From Ulva prolifera (lineage: Eukaryota; Chlorophyta; Ulvophyceae; Ulvales; Ulvaceae), in contig CM041196.1 of the NCBI GenBank assembly GCA_023078555.1, forward strand, positions 992,001 to 1,056,000: a stretch of DNA of 64,000 nucleotides, read 5' to 3'. The notes under the pieces were generated by a model. It was not told where the DNA came from. It worked only from the letters and a program-made list of their open reading frames with translations, and did no database searches. Within the stretch, counting starts at the first letter, position 1. The number at the start of each line of letters is the position of its first letter. A program made the translations under genes and the position numbers. This document shows, piece by piece, positions 36,501 to 48,500 of the stretch.

Positions 36501-39500
36501 CGTAATCTGTCTCCAGCACATCCGGGCAGAGAGTAACCTCTCACGAACCATCCTGTACTTCCAGGCTTCCGGGAGGCTTCCGCAAGGCTCTGCCGGAACG
36601 TTATCGGATCCGTAATCATTCCGAAATTTTAAGCATTTTTCCTCAAACAGTCCTCTGGAAGCATTGCGGATCCTTCGCACGTTCCGGCATCACTCCGGAA
36701 ACGTTCCGGCGGAACCCCCACGTGGAGTGCCCGTTGAAACACCCCGTCCGGAACGCTCGCGGAACTTCCGTCCACAATCCGGGCTGCCTTCCGGGCGCTC
36801 CGCCAACGGTCCTTTCGCCGTTCCCGGGATTCCGCCAGGCCTCCGCCACTCTTCCTCAAACTTTCCTCGCACCTTCCTCACCACCACGTCACCATTCTCC
36901 TAGTGGGGCTAACGCGTTTTGGGAAACACAAGTAACGTTGTGCATTACAATTTCGTTGCAAATGTGATGCATGCGCCGCTACAACAGTACATGTTCCGTG
37001 TTTGTGACAAATCAACCCCTGGACCCTTCCAAGAAGGGCAATGACCACACGCACCTGCCAGCCATAGTATTCTCAACGATCATAGCTCAGTTGGATCTGA
37101 TTTAATTGTTTTGAGTGGATGTCGCTGCATCAAGTGGAGGAGACGCCCCTCCGTAGGTCGTTGAAGCGAAATTAGGCTGATGCGATAGTGTACGTATGTC
37201 TGTGCACCGAGTGCTTGCGGATTGTATAACTAGGGTGACTGTGGAAGCCGATTCATGACACCACTTCGAAGACACCACTTCGAATTCGTTGTTCACATCA
37301 CATGCCATGCCAGTATTATTTGGAGCCCCTTCGCCGGTCCGTAATGCAAACATACCCTCAGCAATTGCATAACTTGGCCGCGCTTGTGTGGGTCCACTGT
37401 CCATTCCAGCAGTGCTGCAGCGAAGGCTTCCAAACCCTTCGGGGCGTGGAAATGTAGATGCTTCTTGTATTACAAGAGACATTGCTTCTCAGCCAAACTT
37501 GCCCTACACGCATCATCACATCAATACTTCCAATTCAGGAGGGACTGCGTACGCTACAACGTCACCGTTCTTGTTTCTTAAGCTCTATCATATCCGGCAC
37601 TGCTGCAACCGCAACATGTGTCAAAATACTACATTACCGCAACATGTATCAAGGTACTTGTCCACGGATATCAGGCTCAACGTCTTGGTTGCTGTCCGTT
37701 ATTGGCGCCGCATCAACTTGATTAGGGTGCAATGCTGGCACAAAGCCTGTTCAATCCCACAGTCTACTTACCCGCATAATATAGCCGAATTTCACCCAAA
37801 TTGTGGCAATGCATGCAGGACAGCAATGAACATGCACGACAAGTATTCGTAGCAGCGTGGGCAGGCGACGAGGTACCACAAATAGCCTTACACCCGCCAT
37901 TCAACCTCACACTCCGCCTGCTTATTTCACTGTGCCCGGACATCATCTTCCCTGTGTCACCCGCGGCTGCTGCGGCTTTTGATGAGACGCATAAGCCTTT
38001 CGAGTCAGGGGAGGGCATTACCGAGGACTACTCCGTACAACAACACACCTCCGCCCACACCGCCCTGCAGGTGCCTCCCTTGCATGACTTGCGCAGCATG
38101 GTTCAGCCAAGTGGACTCTACAACAATGCAGCGCGCATGCGGGTGAGCATGCCCATGGCTGATTCCTCCTTACTGCAGGGCGTTACAATGTGGGCAATAT
38201 GTTGCAACGTAGACGTAGATTAGCCCAGCAAATGCACACAACTTCTTGTCACGTTGAATGAGTTCTCCACGCATTGCATGGCCCATTTCATGCACTTGCC
38301 GTACATGAGTGATGCTATACCAACTTGCATCACTGATGGCATCTATAATTCACATATGCAGCATGGCCTCATTTGAATGGGAAGGTTGAGTAAGCCATAT
38401 GAGCGTGCATGCATTCCATTGTGCAACCCATTGTGCGGCTGCCGGCGTCAAGTCCACTTTGCCCCATGATTGCAACATGCGGTGCTACATGCTTGTGACA
38501 CAAAATTGTTGCATGTTGACCTTGTGTGTTTGTCCCCATAGATCCTTGCCCGTGTCAATTGATGGCTATTTTGTGTTCAAATCTGTTGTTTTCTCTGAAA
38601 GGTTGGGTGCTGATCTGAAGGTTTAAGAGTGTGTGCGTGTGCGTGTGCATGTGCGTGTGCGTATGCGTGTGCGTGTGCGTGTGCGTATGCATGTGCGTGT
38701 GCGTGTGCGTGTGCGTGTGCGTGTGTGGCGCACGTTAGTTATATTGTATCTCAAACAGTATGTATCGCGTAGCTCGACAAGCTTCTAGAAACCCTTGGCC
38801 AAATGAGCATAAACAAGTCTGTTGCGTCATATAGCAGGGGTGTCTGCACTCGGGCCATGCGCACGTCCACCGGGAACGCGAGCCACTCAGACATCACCCA
38901 GGGCCCTAGGCGGTGTCTATAGACTCACAATAACATACTGAATGCACACAGGCGGTCCCTGGGCGTAACGTAGAAAGGTGCTTAGGGAAAGGCATGTTTT
39001 CGCCCGAAATGCTGATTTCGCCCATGGACGCGGATTTGGCGCCCATCGCACGCCCAGTGAGCACAGTGGGTTGAGAACACCCCAAAAACACTGTAATATG
39101 TCTAATGGATGTTCAATGACGTATCAACCGGTTTCGTGCGGGTATGTCCGACGTGTCTGATGCAGTCATGGAGAGCGGACACCACGCCGGCCTAGACCGG
39201 CTTAGCTACCACAGACTCAGCGATTGAGTGAAGTTACTGGCATTGCTGTGGGTTTCTGCCGGAACTTGCGTGCAGTTTCTGCACCTCGTCAGTTTGCAAA
39301 GACGCAAAACAGCTGTGTCAGCAAAGACGCAACATAGCATTCCGATCGACCACAGCATGCACGTACACATACCAAAAATCACCATCCCCAGATGGCTCAG
39401 GATCTTTAATCTCGGTGGGGAAGGCAGCATTGTTCGTCCGTCACAGTGATTGAAAGTACGCTGCCGTACACCGGCTCATCAAAGCCACGGCAAGAATGAT

Positions 39501-42500
39501 ACCTGCGCGATCTACAAATTGCAGTCGTAATTTTCACTTGTCTATATCAGTTACATCTTCGTTTTGGAGGGCACGGAGGCGCTGCGAATCTGGCTGTGAC
39601 GGTCGCGACATCATGTTCATTCTCACGTTGTATTCAACACTACGCAATAACGTATTGCCATTCAACCAGCACCGATCCACGTGAGTGACTTGTGGTCAAC
39701 CATGATGTCATCAGTGGGCGTAATGTGGCAGGTCACAGATGCAAGCACAAAAAGAGGCTGTGTGCAAGGCATTCTTGCTTTCCTATACCTCTGATGCAGT
39801 TCAGAATCCCATGACAGTGATGCAGAGCGCATGCTGAGTTCTTCTCGCGTAAATATTCTTTTGCATTCTTTTTCACAGCAGTATACACTCAACTGCATCG
39901 GGTTTCTGCCTCTTGCAAAATGCTGCCATGCAATCAGCATATGACCTGACTGGCATCCTTCAGATGTGACATCGCTTGCAATACAATCTAGATGCAACTA
40001 CATGATACTGTCATTTATGACTAACATGCCAGATGCCAGATGTATCAACCAGGCCAGCTGCATCCATGTGGTGTCAATACACTGACCATCATGTGCACAG
40101 CCGCTTGATCAGCCTCGATCACAGTTGTCGGTATCGTTGAAGGTATCCCGACTGTACCATGATTTAAGCATACGCGCCTATTGAAGCCCGTTGTTTATAC
40201 TCATGCCATGTATTGGACACGCCAGAATGAAATGGGGTCAGAGCCGCTGAAGCAATCAACCGCAGAGCGACAAAACAACCATCCCCAAGAGTGAACAACA
40301 CTTGCATTGATTCTTCATAGCGCTCCAATCGCGCAGAGCAGCTGCCTACATGTGACAGTACATGACCCCACAAGTCACAACCGCTAGGACGCCTTCCACA
40401 GCAATCGATAACATCAAGGATAACGTCCCACTAGTGAATATAAACATAATAAGGGTGTCATAGGCTCACTGGGCGTGCTCTGGGCACGCGCTGGACGCTG
40501 TAGGCGCTCCCCGGGCGAAATGGGTCATTCTGCCCAGCAATACATACGCTTTGCGAAGAAAAGGCTGCTTTCGCCCAGCGACGTGAGACGACCGCCTGTG
40601 TGCATTCAGCATGTTATTGTGAGTCCATAGACACCGCCTAGGGCCCGGGGCGATGTCTAAGTGGCTCGCGTTCCCGGTGGACGTTTGCATGGCCCGAGTG
40701 CAGACCCCCCTCATATAGCCCAGAATTGTTGTTGACAAGCCCAATGGATTTTCAAAGTCACCCAAATTACCAGTAATTCGAGAACCAAGAAGATCCAACG
40801 CTGGTAACTAAATAAATAAAAGGGCACTAAACCATACCACGTGCAAAGGATTGACGTCCCTTGGACGTGCAACAGACTAGCGGCCATATCAATGGTGTTC
40901 AACATAAGTTGGTTCATGTGATCGGCAGCAGCCTGGCGTGGCAGTTCTGCTTCGCTCATGTGCATGGCAATTACAAGGTTGGTGTCGCATGTAGGCCATT
41001 GCATTGCTGAGTATTGTATGCAACTATGTGCGTGTGCTGCTGGTGCGGATGACATCGACATATGTGCCGTATGCATGCCATATCTTTTGGAGAAGCATCC
41101 ACATGGTTTCGGCAACTCCGTCTGCCATGTTACAGTGACATCAATCGTGAATATTTGTAAACAAGTAACAGCTCAGGGCTATGCTTACTGTAGGTGACCT
41201 TTGGCTAGGCCCCCTCCAAACGCCGGGTTGTCAATTGTAGTCACATACCAATGACTTTGTGGCGTACTATACTATACTGTACTTGTGATGTATGCTGCAA
41301 TCAGATATCTGTCAAATGGTGCGACGGAGATGCCTAGACCGGCGGGGAAAGCGCATCCGAATATGCAGGTGCACGGATGCAAGCATATGCAGATCAACAT
41401 GGAAGCACACAGGCGGCACAAAAGGTTGAATTCTAGCGGTCAAATTGGCTTGAGCGTGCTGAAGAACGCAGAAGCGTCCCCCATTGCCTTGAATTGGCAC
41501 TGTGTGCCAGGCGGCGCAGCTCTGGTGTGTACATGCCATGTGACAAACATGTCCGTGCACTCAGAGTGCATACGAATATATCCAATGCGGCAGGATCAAT
41601 GGGACTTGAAAAAGTGCGGGGCAGGGTACTTGAGCAACAAACAGGTGAGCACAAGTTTCTGATACCTTGTTATGCAGCCATCACACATGCAAACACCACA
41701 TCGTGCCACCTCATCATCTTGCAGAATTTTTAGAAATGGTGTTGGCCATCTCAATGGGATTTCGTACGAGACTTCGCAACGTTGGAATGTACATGCCATT
41801 ACATGACACTTGAAATTTCAAACCGTTGTCTGTGACGTCGCGACTCGCAATGCCCTGGCCACCGAGTTGGGGGCCGCACTGACCAAAATACGAGTGCTTG
41901 CTACATTAATGCAATTGCTCGGCAAAATCTCCAGATGTGGAAAACTTTCTTGCATTCCCTTTTAATCGTTTAGTTTCGAGCTGCAGCCCTGCACTACGCT
42001 GCGTCTCGAGATCGCCAATTAATTGGAGACAAACTATATAGTTTGTCTCCAATGGGGTGTCAATATTACAAGTGCAATCGCATCTGCATTGGCCCGTACC
42101 ATCACAACCGTATGAGTAAATGTACATATGCAATGCCATTTGTGCAGATAATTCTTAGCAAGGCCTTTGTCACAAAACTATTGCAGCAAGCTGCAGACCT
42201 TGTTGCAACAGCTGAGAAGTGCGTGCCTGGCTCAAGGAGAACTGATCCGGAGGGCAACATGGACGTTCACGCATTCTGTGATCAAGTGCACAGGCATCCC
42301 GCGCTGGCCATTTTACAGCAAATGGATCCCGCCGGGTACGGGAAGGTACATCAAAGCCTGAAAGCCATTGAGGCTGATTTTCTACACATCATTCAAAGAG
42401 CAAAGGCGCAAGCCGTGAACAATGCAGCATCCCTTGACGACATTCTGCAGGACTTCAAAGGTATGATAAATCTGCATTGTCTCCCCGGCTACAATGTTGA

Positions 42501-45500
42501 TGTTACATGGGCCGTATATACATGGCTCATGGGCCGTTCATATGCGGTTTATAATGTGAGCAATGGGACAATTAGAAACATATGTCAAAGTATATTCTAG
42601 AGGATCAGAGACCCGGCATAATTCTGTCTCCGAAGCCTTGCATTCGTAGACCAGGTCTGTATCACAGCCTAAGGAATTGTCGTATTCCAAATTGGCATGG
42701 CTATGAAAAATGTACACATGCACATCTAAATCAACTAGGTGAGGCTGTGTCTCTGTGTGGTGCGGTGGACCATGGTGTGTTTGTTACTGATGCTTTGCGC
42801 CAGTTTGTGCCGGCTGAGTGTGGCGTCGTGCCACGTGAATGCTTAGGCGCATGTACGGGGCTCGAGTCTCTGGAAGGTTTTGCCAATAGGGTTGTGGTGC
42901 GAGGTTGTGCCCGGAATGGTGCCATGAATGAGTGAATGGGTTTGAGACTGCATTCCGAGCACCAATTGCTTGCCCGGCCTCTATCCTTTGTAAGTACATA
43001 TAGTATAATGAATCCCTATATTATCAAGCTTCAGTGCAGGATTTGCTGAGTCTTGCTCAAGGAAGATGGTGCAGACTTGGTGTGGTTGCGGTCCAGACCA
43101 AGAATCACGGAGCTTCTACTCGCAGGAACAAACAACTTCATCATCAACTTACCTTTTGACTGGTGTTGCACCAACTGGCTGGGGGAGCACATGGTCTGCA
43201 GGTTAGCCACGACTCCTAGTGCCTACAATGCGTGCACACCATGCATGTGCAGCAAGTAATGACACACAATCATGGGATTGTTATGCCAACGGTGGCCGGG
43301 CGATGGTGCGTGATGTGGTCTAGCCGCCCTGGCCGGACGTTCGTGGGTTGTTTGAAAGGATGGTGACGCAGTGTGAGGTGGGTGCTTGCGCGTGTGGGTG
43401 GACTGTTATGTGCGGCTGTTGATGTGGGAGTGCATTGGCGCTGGCGTGTGCGGATGGTGTTTGCCAACATCGGTGTCCGAGTGAGGTCGGTAAAAGTGGC
43501 GGTTGTGACTTGAGTGAATGGCGTTCTTATCCGGATTGTTCGCGTGGAACCCGCGATGCTACCTGCCTCTCCGATGTTGGCTTTTCACGCAATTGGGCAA
43601 TGGCGGAGTGTGACAATGGCATCATGCAGGCGATTCAGCGAGCCCACCACAGGCAGCACCGCTTACTGCCCTAGAGGCACTATTCTCTTTTGAAAATCTA
43701 TTGCATGATCAAGACTACTTGAGAGAGAGACTCCCGCCGATCTTGACAAGGTGCGCTCCGGAGCCTGGAAGTCATGAACATACACAGCGTTGGCAACAAC
43801 ACATGCGCATGTGAACCTTTGTACATATCAATGTTCGACCCTCTACCGCATAAAGTACAACTCATGCACTCGTCATGGTCTAGTACTTTCTGGGTATGAT
43901 CGACACCGTAGATATAGGGTATGCTATTTACCCGACACATGCACTCTAAACATGGTGGATGCATTGCATATGGCGGTAGTAGCATATGCTACCGGAAAAT
44001 TGCACAAGCAGCGTTCATAGGTATATGCTATAATGTGATGGAGGAACAAGGGATGGGCTGTCCCGAAGGAGGAACAAGGGTTGGGCTTTCCAAGGCAGCA
44101 TGCGCAACCGGTGCAATGGTGGCCTTGTGATGGCATCGTGTATGGTGACATCATGTATCTACACGCATAAACAATCTAAACTCCCGTATCATGTGTATAC
44201 CATGTGTGCACATACACAACACCCTCGAAGGCCGTGAAGGGGCACATGTACATGCATATATGTATTCTACAATTAAGTATGTGTAAGTATAATTATGGTT
44301 TGTACAAAAACAGAGGCGGCGAGGTGGGCGGCACCGCGAAAACAGCGAGCACATTGAGCGTTGCAAGAACACACGTGCATGCGATCAAGCGGACAAGTGT
44401 GTAAGCACGCAATTGCGGACATGGGACCCTCCGCGCGGACGGGCCCACTTGCACCATTGCCTTACATACGCATGTAGCACCCCACTTGTGATGCTTCAAT
44501 GTTCAATGAGCGCCCGTGTGGATGTACCGACAATACACAAGCGATGGGCTTGCATCCCAAGGACATGTAGATTTTCTGCGTGGTCGGGTGCCTCACCATG
44601 ACCGTCATGACGATTACAACTGGCGTGAATGAACACAATTCTCTTTCAATGTGGTCTTTAGATTGTCGAAGTTTGTTGTAGCGAATCGACATGCATGTAT
44701 GCCTACACCAGCCCGTGCTGAGCACCTCGAGATGCATTTCAAGAATACATGTTTCCGACATGGTCTAGAGATTGCGTTTGTTTGTGTGGCTTGAGTGGTA
44801 TAACTTGAATCTCACATCGCTGCCCATGGTTGCAATATCCAGTAGTATGTTTTCCAACAGTTACAGCTCTACCATGCAATAGTCCGAGCGCCTTTTAGTT
44901 TGTTCATAGTGTATGCGGAACACTCTGAGCGACCTATTCTCACACGACGAGATTTCTCATGTGATCATCTGGATGTTCTCTAAGTTCATCCATGTTTGGG
45001 CTTTTCCAATTTGTGTTGTTTGATTTGCGTTGTTGGATCGATGTTGTTTTGCGCGGTGATTCCGATGCAAGCGTGTGTACATGTGTGCGCAGAAATTGGG
45101 TGATGGAGCAATTAGCCGTCCTCTGGGCGATGCACTTGGAAGTGCGCATTCAATCCCAGAGCAGCTTTGGGAGGCTTGAGCCCTTGCGTGCAAGCTTTCC
45201 ACAAGGTACCACTGCCCTCCCACAGGAAGTTGTGGCAGAAGCAGCCTACAAAGGGGTTGGGGCATACATGCACGGCGTGGGCAGGGCCACTTTACAAAGC
45301 ATTTTTCATCTTCAAATTGTGAATCGAGCAGATTTGTTGACTCGCATCTCTAGGCATGTGGAGATTCGAATGCGAGGCCATGCAACCGACGTGGACTTTG
45401 AGCCCGGGGAAGCGATGAATGAATGGCTGGTTGGCCATCCCCATATCACTGAGATGATTGCAATGCTAGCAGCAAAAGCGTTGCAAACTCGGTCATCGAT

Positions 45501-48500
45501 CGATGGCTGTCTCAACGGCGTGGACGCCAAAGGTGCGGCTGGACATCATGCATGTGTATTTGTTCACAACTATGCAAGGCACCACCACATGGTAGGCCGC
45601 GACGTTGTGGCAATGTTAACACACGAGGTCACATCGCTGAAAGATGCGACCGCGTGTGTACATCAGTCACCCATCCAGCTTTCACAGTCTAAACTAGCTA
45701 GTCACAGCCGCGCAACGATCGGTGCTAATACCGGGACCACTGCACTAACACGAAGTGTGGAATTCATGAAGCACAGATGGTCAAATGCACAATTTCAATG
45801 CTTGCATTGAAGCAATAAATTGATTTCATGTGCGGGGTGGCGGCATGGTGGATGTCATGTATGGTATGTTTGCTGACCTTAGACATATGAGCTGTCTCGG
45901 TAGAATATATGATCGTAATCCATGTGTTGTGCTGCATAGACGCTGCAAAGGCTTTTCAACTGGTTCTAACTTCGGAACACACTTTTGCTAAGAGCATGGA
46001 TGAGTGGCAGGTGCACCGCATGGTCCAACTAAAACACAACACGAATGTACAGGTCGGGGAACCCCAATCACTGAATGAGATTCACTGATGTTCAATACGA
46101 TGGGTCATCATGATAAAGTTACAACTAGAATATGACTGAAAACGGCCGGTGAATGTAGCACTTTTGAGGCTTGCTGTCAAGCAAATTTCTATGTGGATCA
46201 AGATGGATCAGTGCCTGGAGCTCCCGCATCAGTTTGACGCCATGGTCCCAGAGTTTTGCGACTACTCGAGAGAGGTGTTGCGGGAGTGGTTTCCACGACT
46301 GTATCGAAGACATGCAGCAAGGGAGCAAGGAGATATTATAAATGAGGTCTTCGCTGTGGAAGCAGCATCTGCAGGGCTGAGCAGGTAAAACCCCATGCAA
46401 AACCTCTTGCACGACAATAGCACATTGCTTGCGCAACCTCACTGATCCATAGTCGCATGTGATGCATGCACAGCCGACGTTGTAGCGGTGGTCAGAATTC
46501 GCCCATTCTATATTCATGATAATCTTCACCCGGAATTCTTATTCTTTCGAAAGGAGCCAAATGTAGTTGCCTTGTGAAAGAAATTATGGAATATAATGGT
46601 CAAGCTTGAATGAATATGCTACAACGACATCCACTCACGAGACCAAGTGCATGCTGGGTATTCCGGCATTGTGTATCACATGTGATATCACCTATGGCAA
46701 CAATGCAAGCTCAGGAGCACAATCGACACCAATTCTTGTGCATGTGCAGGGCACATGTCATGATCGAGGTGGTGATGGCGGCTGTTGCGTGGGTGTACCT
46801 GCCCGTTACGCAAAAGCGTTTCTACAACTTGCAGCTGGCATGCACACACGGCGTCCGGGTCGCGGCAGCACGAGCCGCTCAGGATGTTTCTCAATCCCAA
46901 GTTGCGAACAAAATTTTCCAGAAGTGCGCACGCACGCTTTCCCGATGCAAGGGCATACTAAGCCATTGGGGCAGCTCACAAGAGTCCACCACTAACACGG
47001 TGGAAAGCCTGAACGCGGATGAAATCACTGAAGCCTCTAGAAACCACGCTCAGCTGGCTCTGTGTTGTCGTGCACACATTGTTGAGAATTTTATGGGCAC
47101 CCGGGAGGGCTTCAGCATGGCCAATGCCATTGCTCATCGGCTGTGCAAACGAGCCGTGGATGTTGATTCTCCTGCGGAAGCCTTTCCGAATACAATGCAA
47201 GGTAAGCCCATATACAAGTGATTGTGAAATTTTGACATGCATGTTGGGGTTGTCTGTTGGCATCCTCTAGGCGTTAACATTGAGCCGCTTAGACATTCAA
47301 TAGAGGCTAATGCATGCATTGTACATGGCAAGTAGAGCAGCCACAGAAGGCGCTTACACATGCCTTGGTTGTCCACACCACCATATGCATGGGCATATCA
47401 TTGATACAGCAGAGAAGGTATATCTGCAGAATGTAATTAAGCTTTGCCTTTGGGGCCATTTCATGGTAGAACACAAAGATTGCATACCAAAATCCTCGAT
47501 GCAGACGCCCATTTACAAGCACACAAGCCTTGGGCTTGGACTGACAACACGTGAGTATAAGAGGGTGCAGAGACGCGATCGCACCCGACTTTGAGCATGC
47601 ATTTGAAACATAGAAACTGCGAGTGTGTAAACAACCGCCGTTTGGTTCGAAGCACAGTTTAGGTGCTAAAGGCATTCTAGCCACTGTGAGCCAATATGCC
47701 TTATAAAACAATGTATACCATACTAAATGAAGTCCATCGACATTCATGCCGGCGGTACATGGGGTCTAGGTCTAGAACTAGCATCATTGTTGGGTCCGTC
47801 ACCCCGAAAACCATGATACTTTAGACATTATATCAAATGAATACCTAGAAAACCCATCGACACGCGTTCCATGTTGATGCATTTAATTTGGTATGGTATA
47901 TATATATATACCATACCAAATTATATATATCATATCATATCATTATATATATTTTTATTGTCTAGGCACATTGCATGCAACTTCATACAACTAATGTGTA
48001 AAGCAAGCGTGGGCACGGAGCAACGTTGCAATAGCATGTTCCACATTGTTGTTTACATGGCCATGCGATGCAAAGTGTAGTGCCACTCATTGGCTAGAAT
48101 TACCAGTGGCTAGGGGTAAACTACGGTTCCAGTATGCGTGAAGCAATTCTTACATCATGAGGCCGAGCCATATATATACGTGTGTTCACTTGAAAGCAAC
48201 GCTACATCGCAACGCAACATCAACATTCGTGTCCTAAAAGCGGGGGCCCTTATCACAACGCATGTATTGGAATGCAACAACCGTACTAAATTGAAAGCAT
48301 AGACATCTAGGGCGGCGTTACCTAGTGTCTAGGTCTGAAATTTTTAATCTGCTTTTTCCATGCCACCCCGAAAAATCACAATTAAGCATACCTAGATGAG
48401 TACCTAGATAACCCAGCGTTACGTGTTACATGCCCCTTCTTATAATTTATTACGGTCTAACAAGGCATAAATTTGGATGCTTGAATGTCTTACTTACTCT

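Larger units (their letters stand above)
30311..37818 (+). other. 7.5-kb intron 3 of copy 2, packed with repeats and exon-like blocks
   Basis: Bounded by GTGTGC at 30311 and CATGCAG at 37818. The copy 1 equivalent is only 426 bp. It holds a 30-bp tandem repeat, a two-unit palindromic repeat, a 94-bp minisatellite, two adjoining palindromes, the 16-copy palindromic array, a stretch rich in TTCCGG/CCGGAA words (about 36510-36880), and several frames with good splice signals that may belong to a nested gene. The rest, including 32400-33400 and 36900-37800, shows nothing recognisable. Confidence 0.6.

Noticed and set aside
39662-39997. Transposase inside hAT-like element 1 (minus-strand frame of 111 codons)
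   Set aside because: No hAT signature residues were seen and the frame is short; the matching region of element 2 does not keep it.
43435-43674. Exon 7 of copy 2 in the 79-codon frame after the LINE
   Set aside because: It lacks similarity to copy 1 exon 7, whereas the frame opening at 43040 matches in phase and in the M, Q and W positions.
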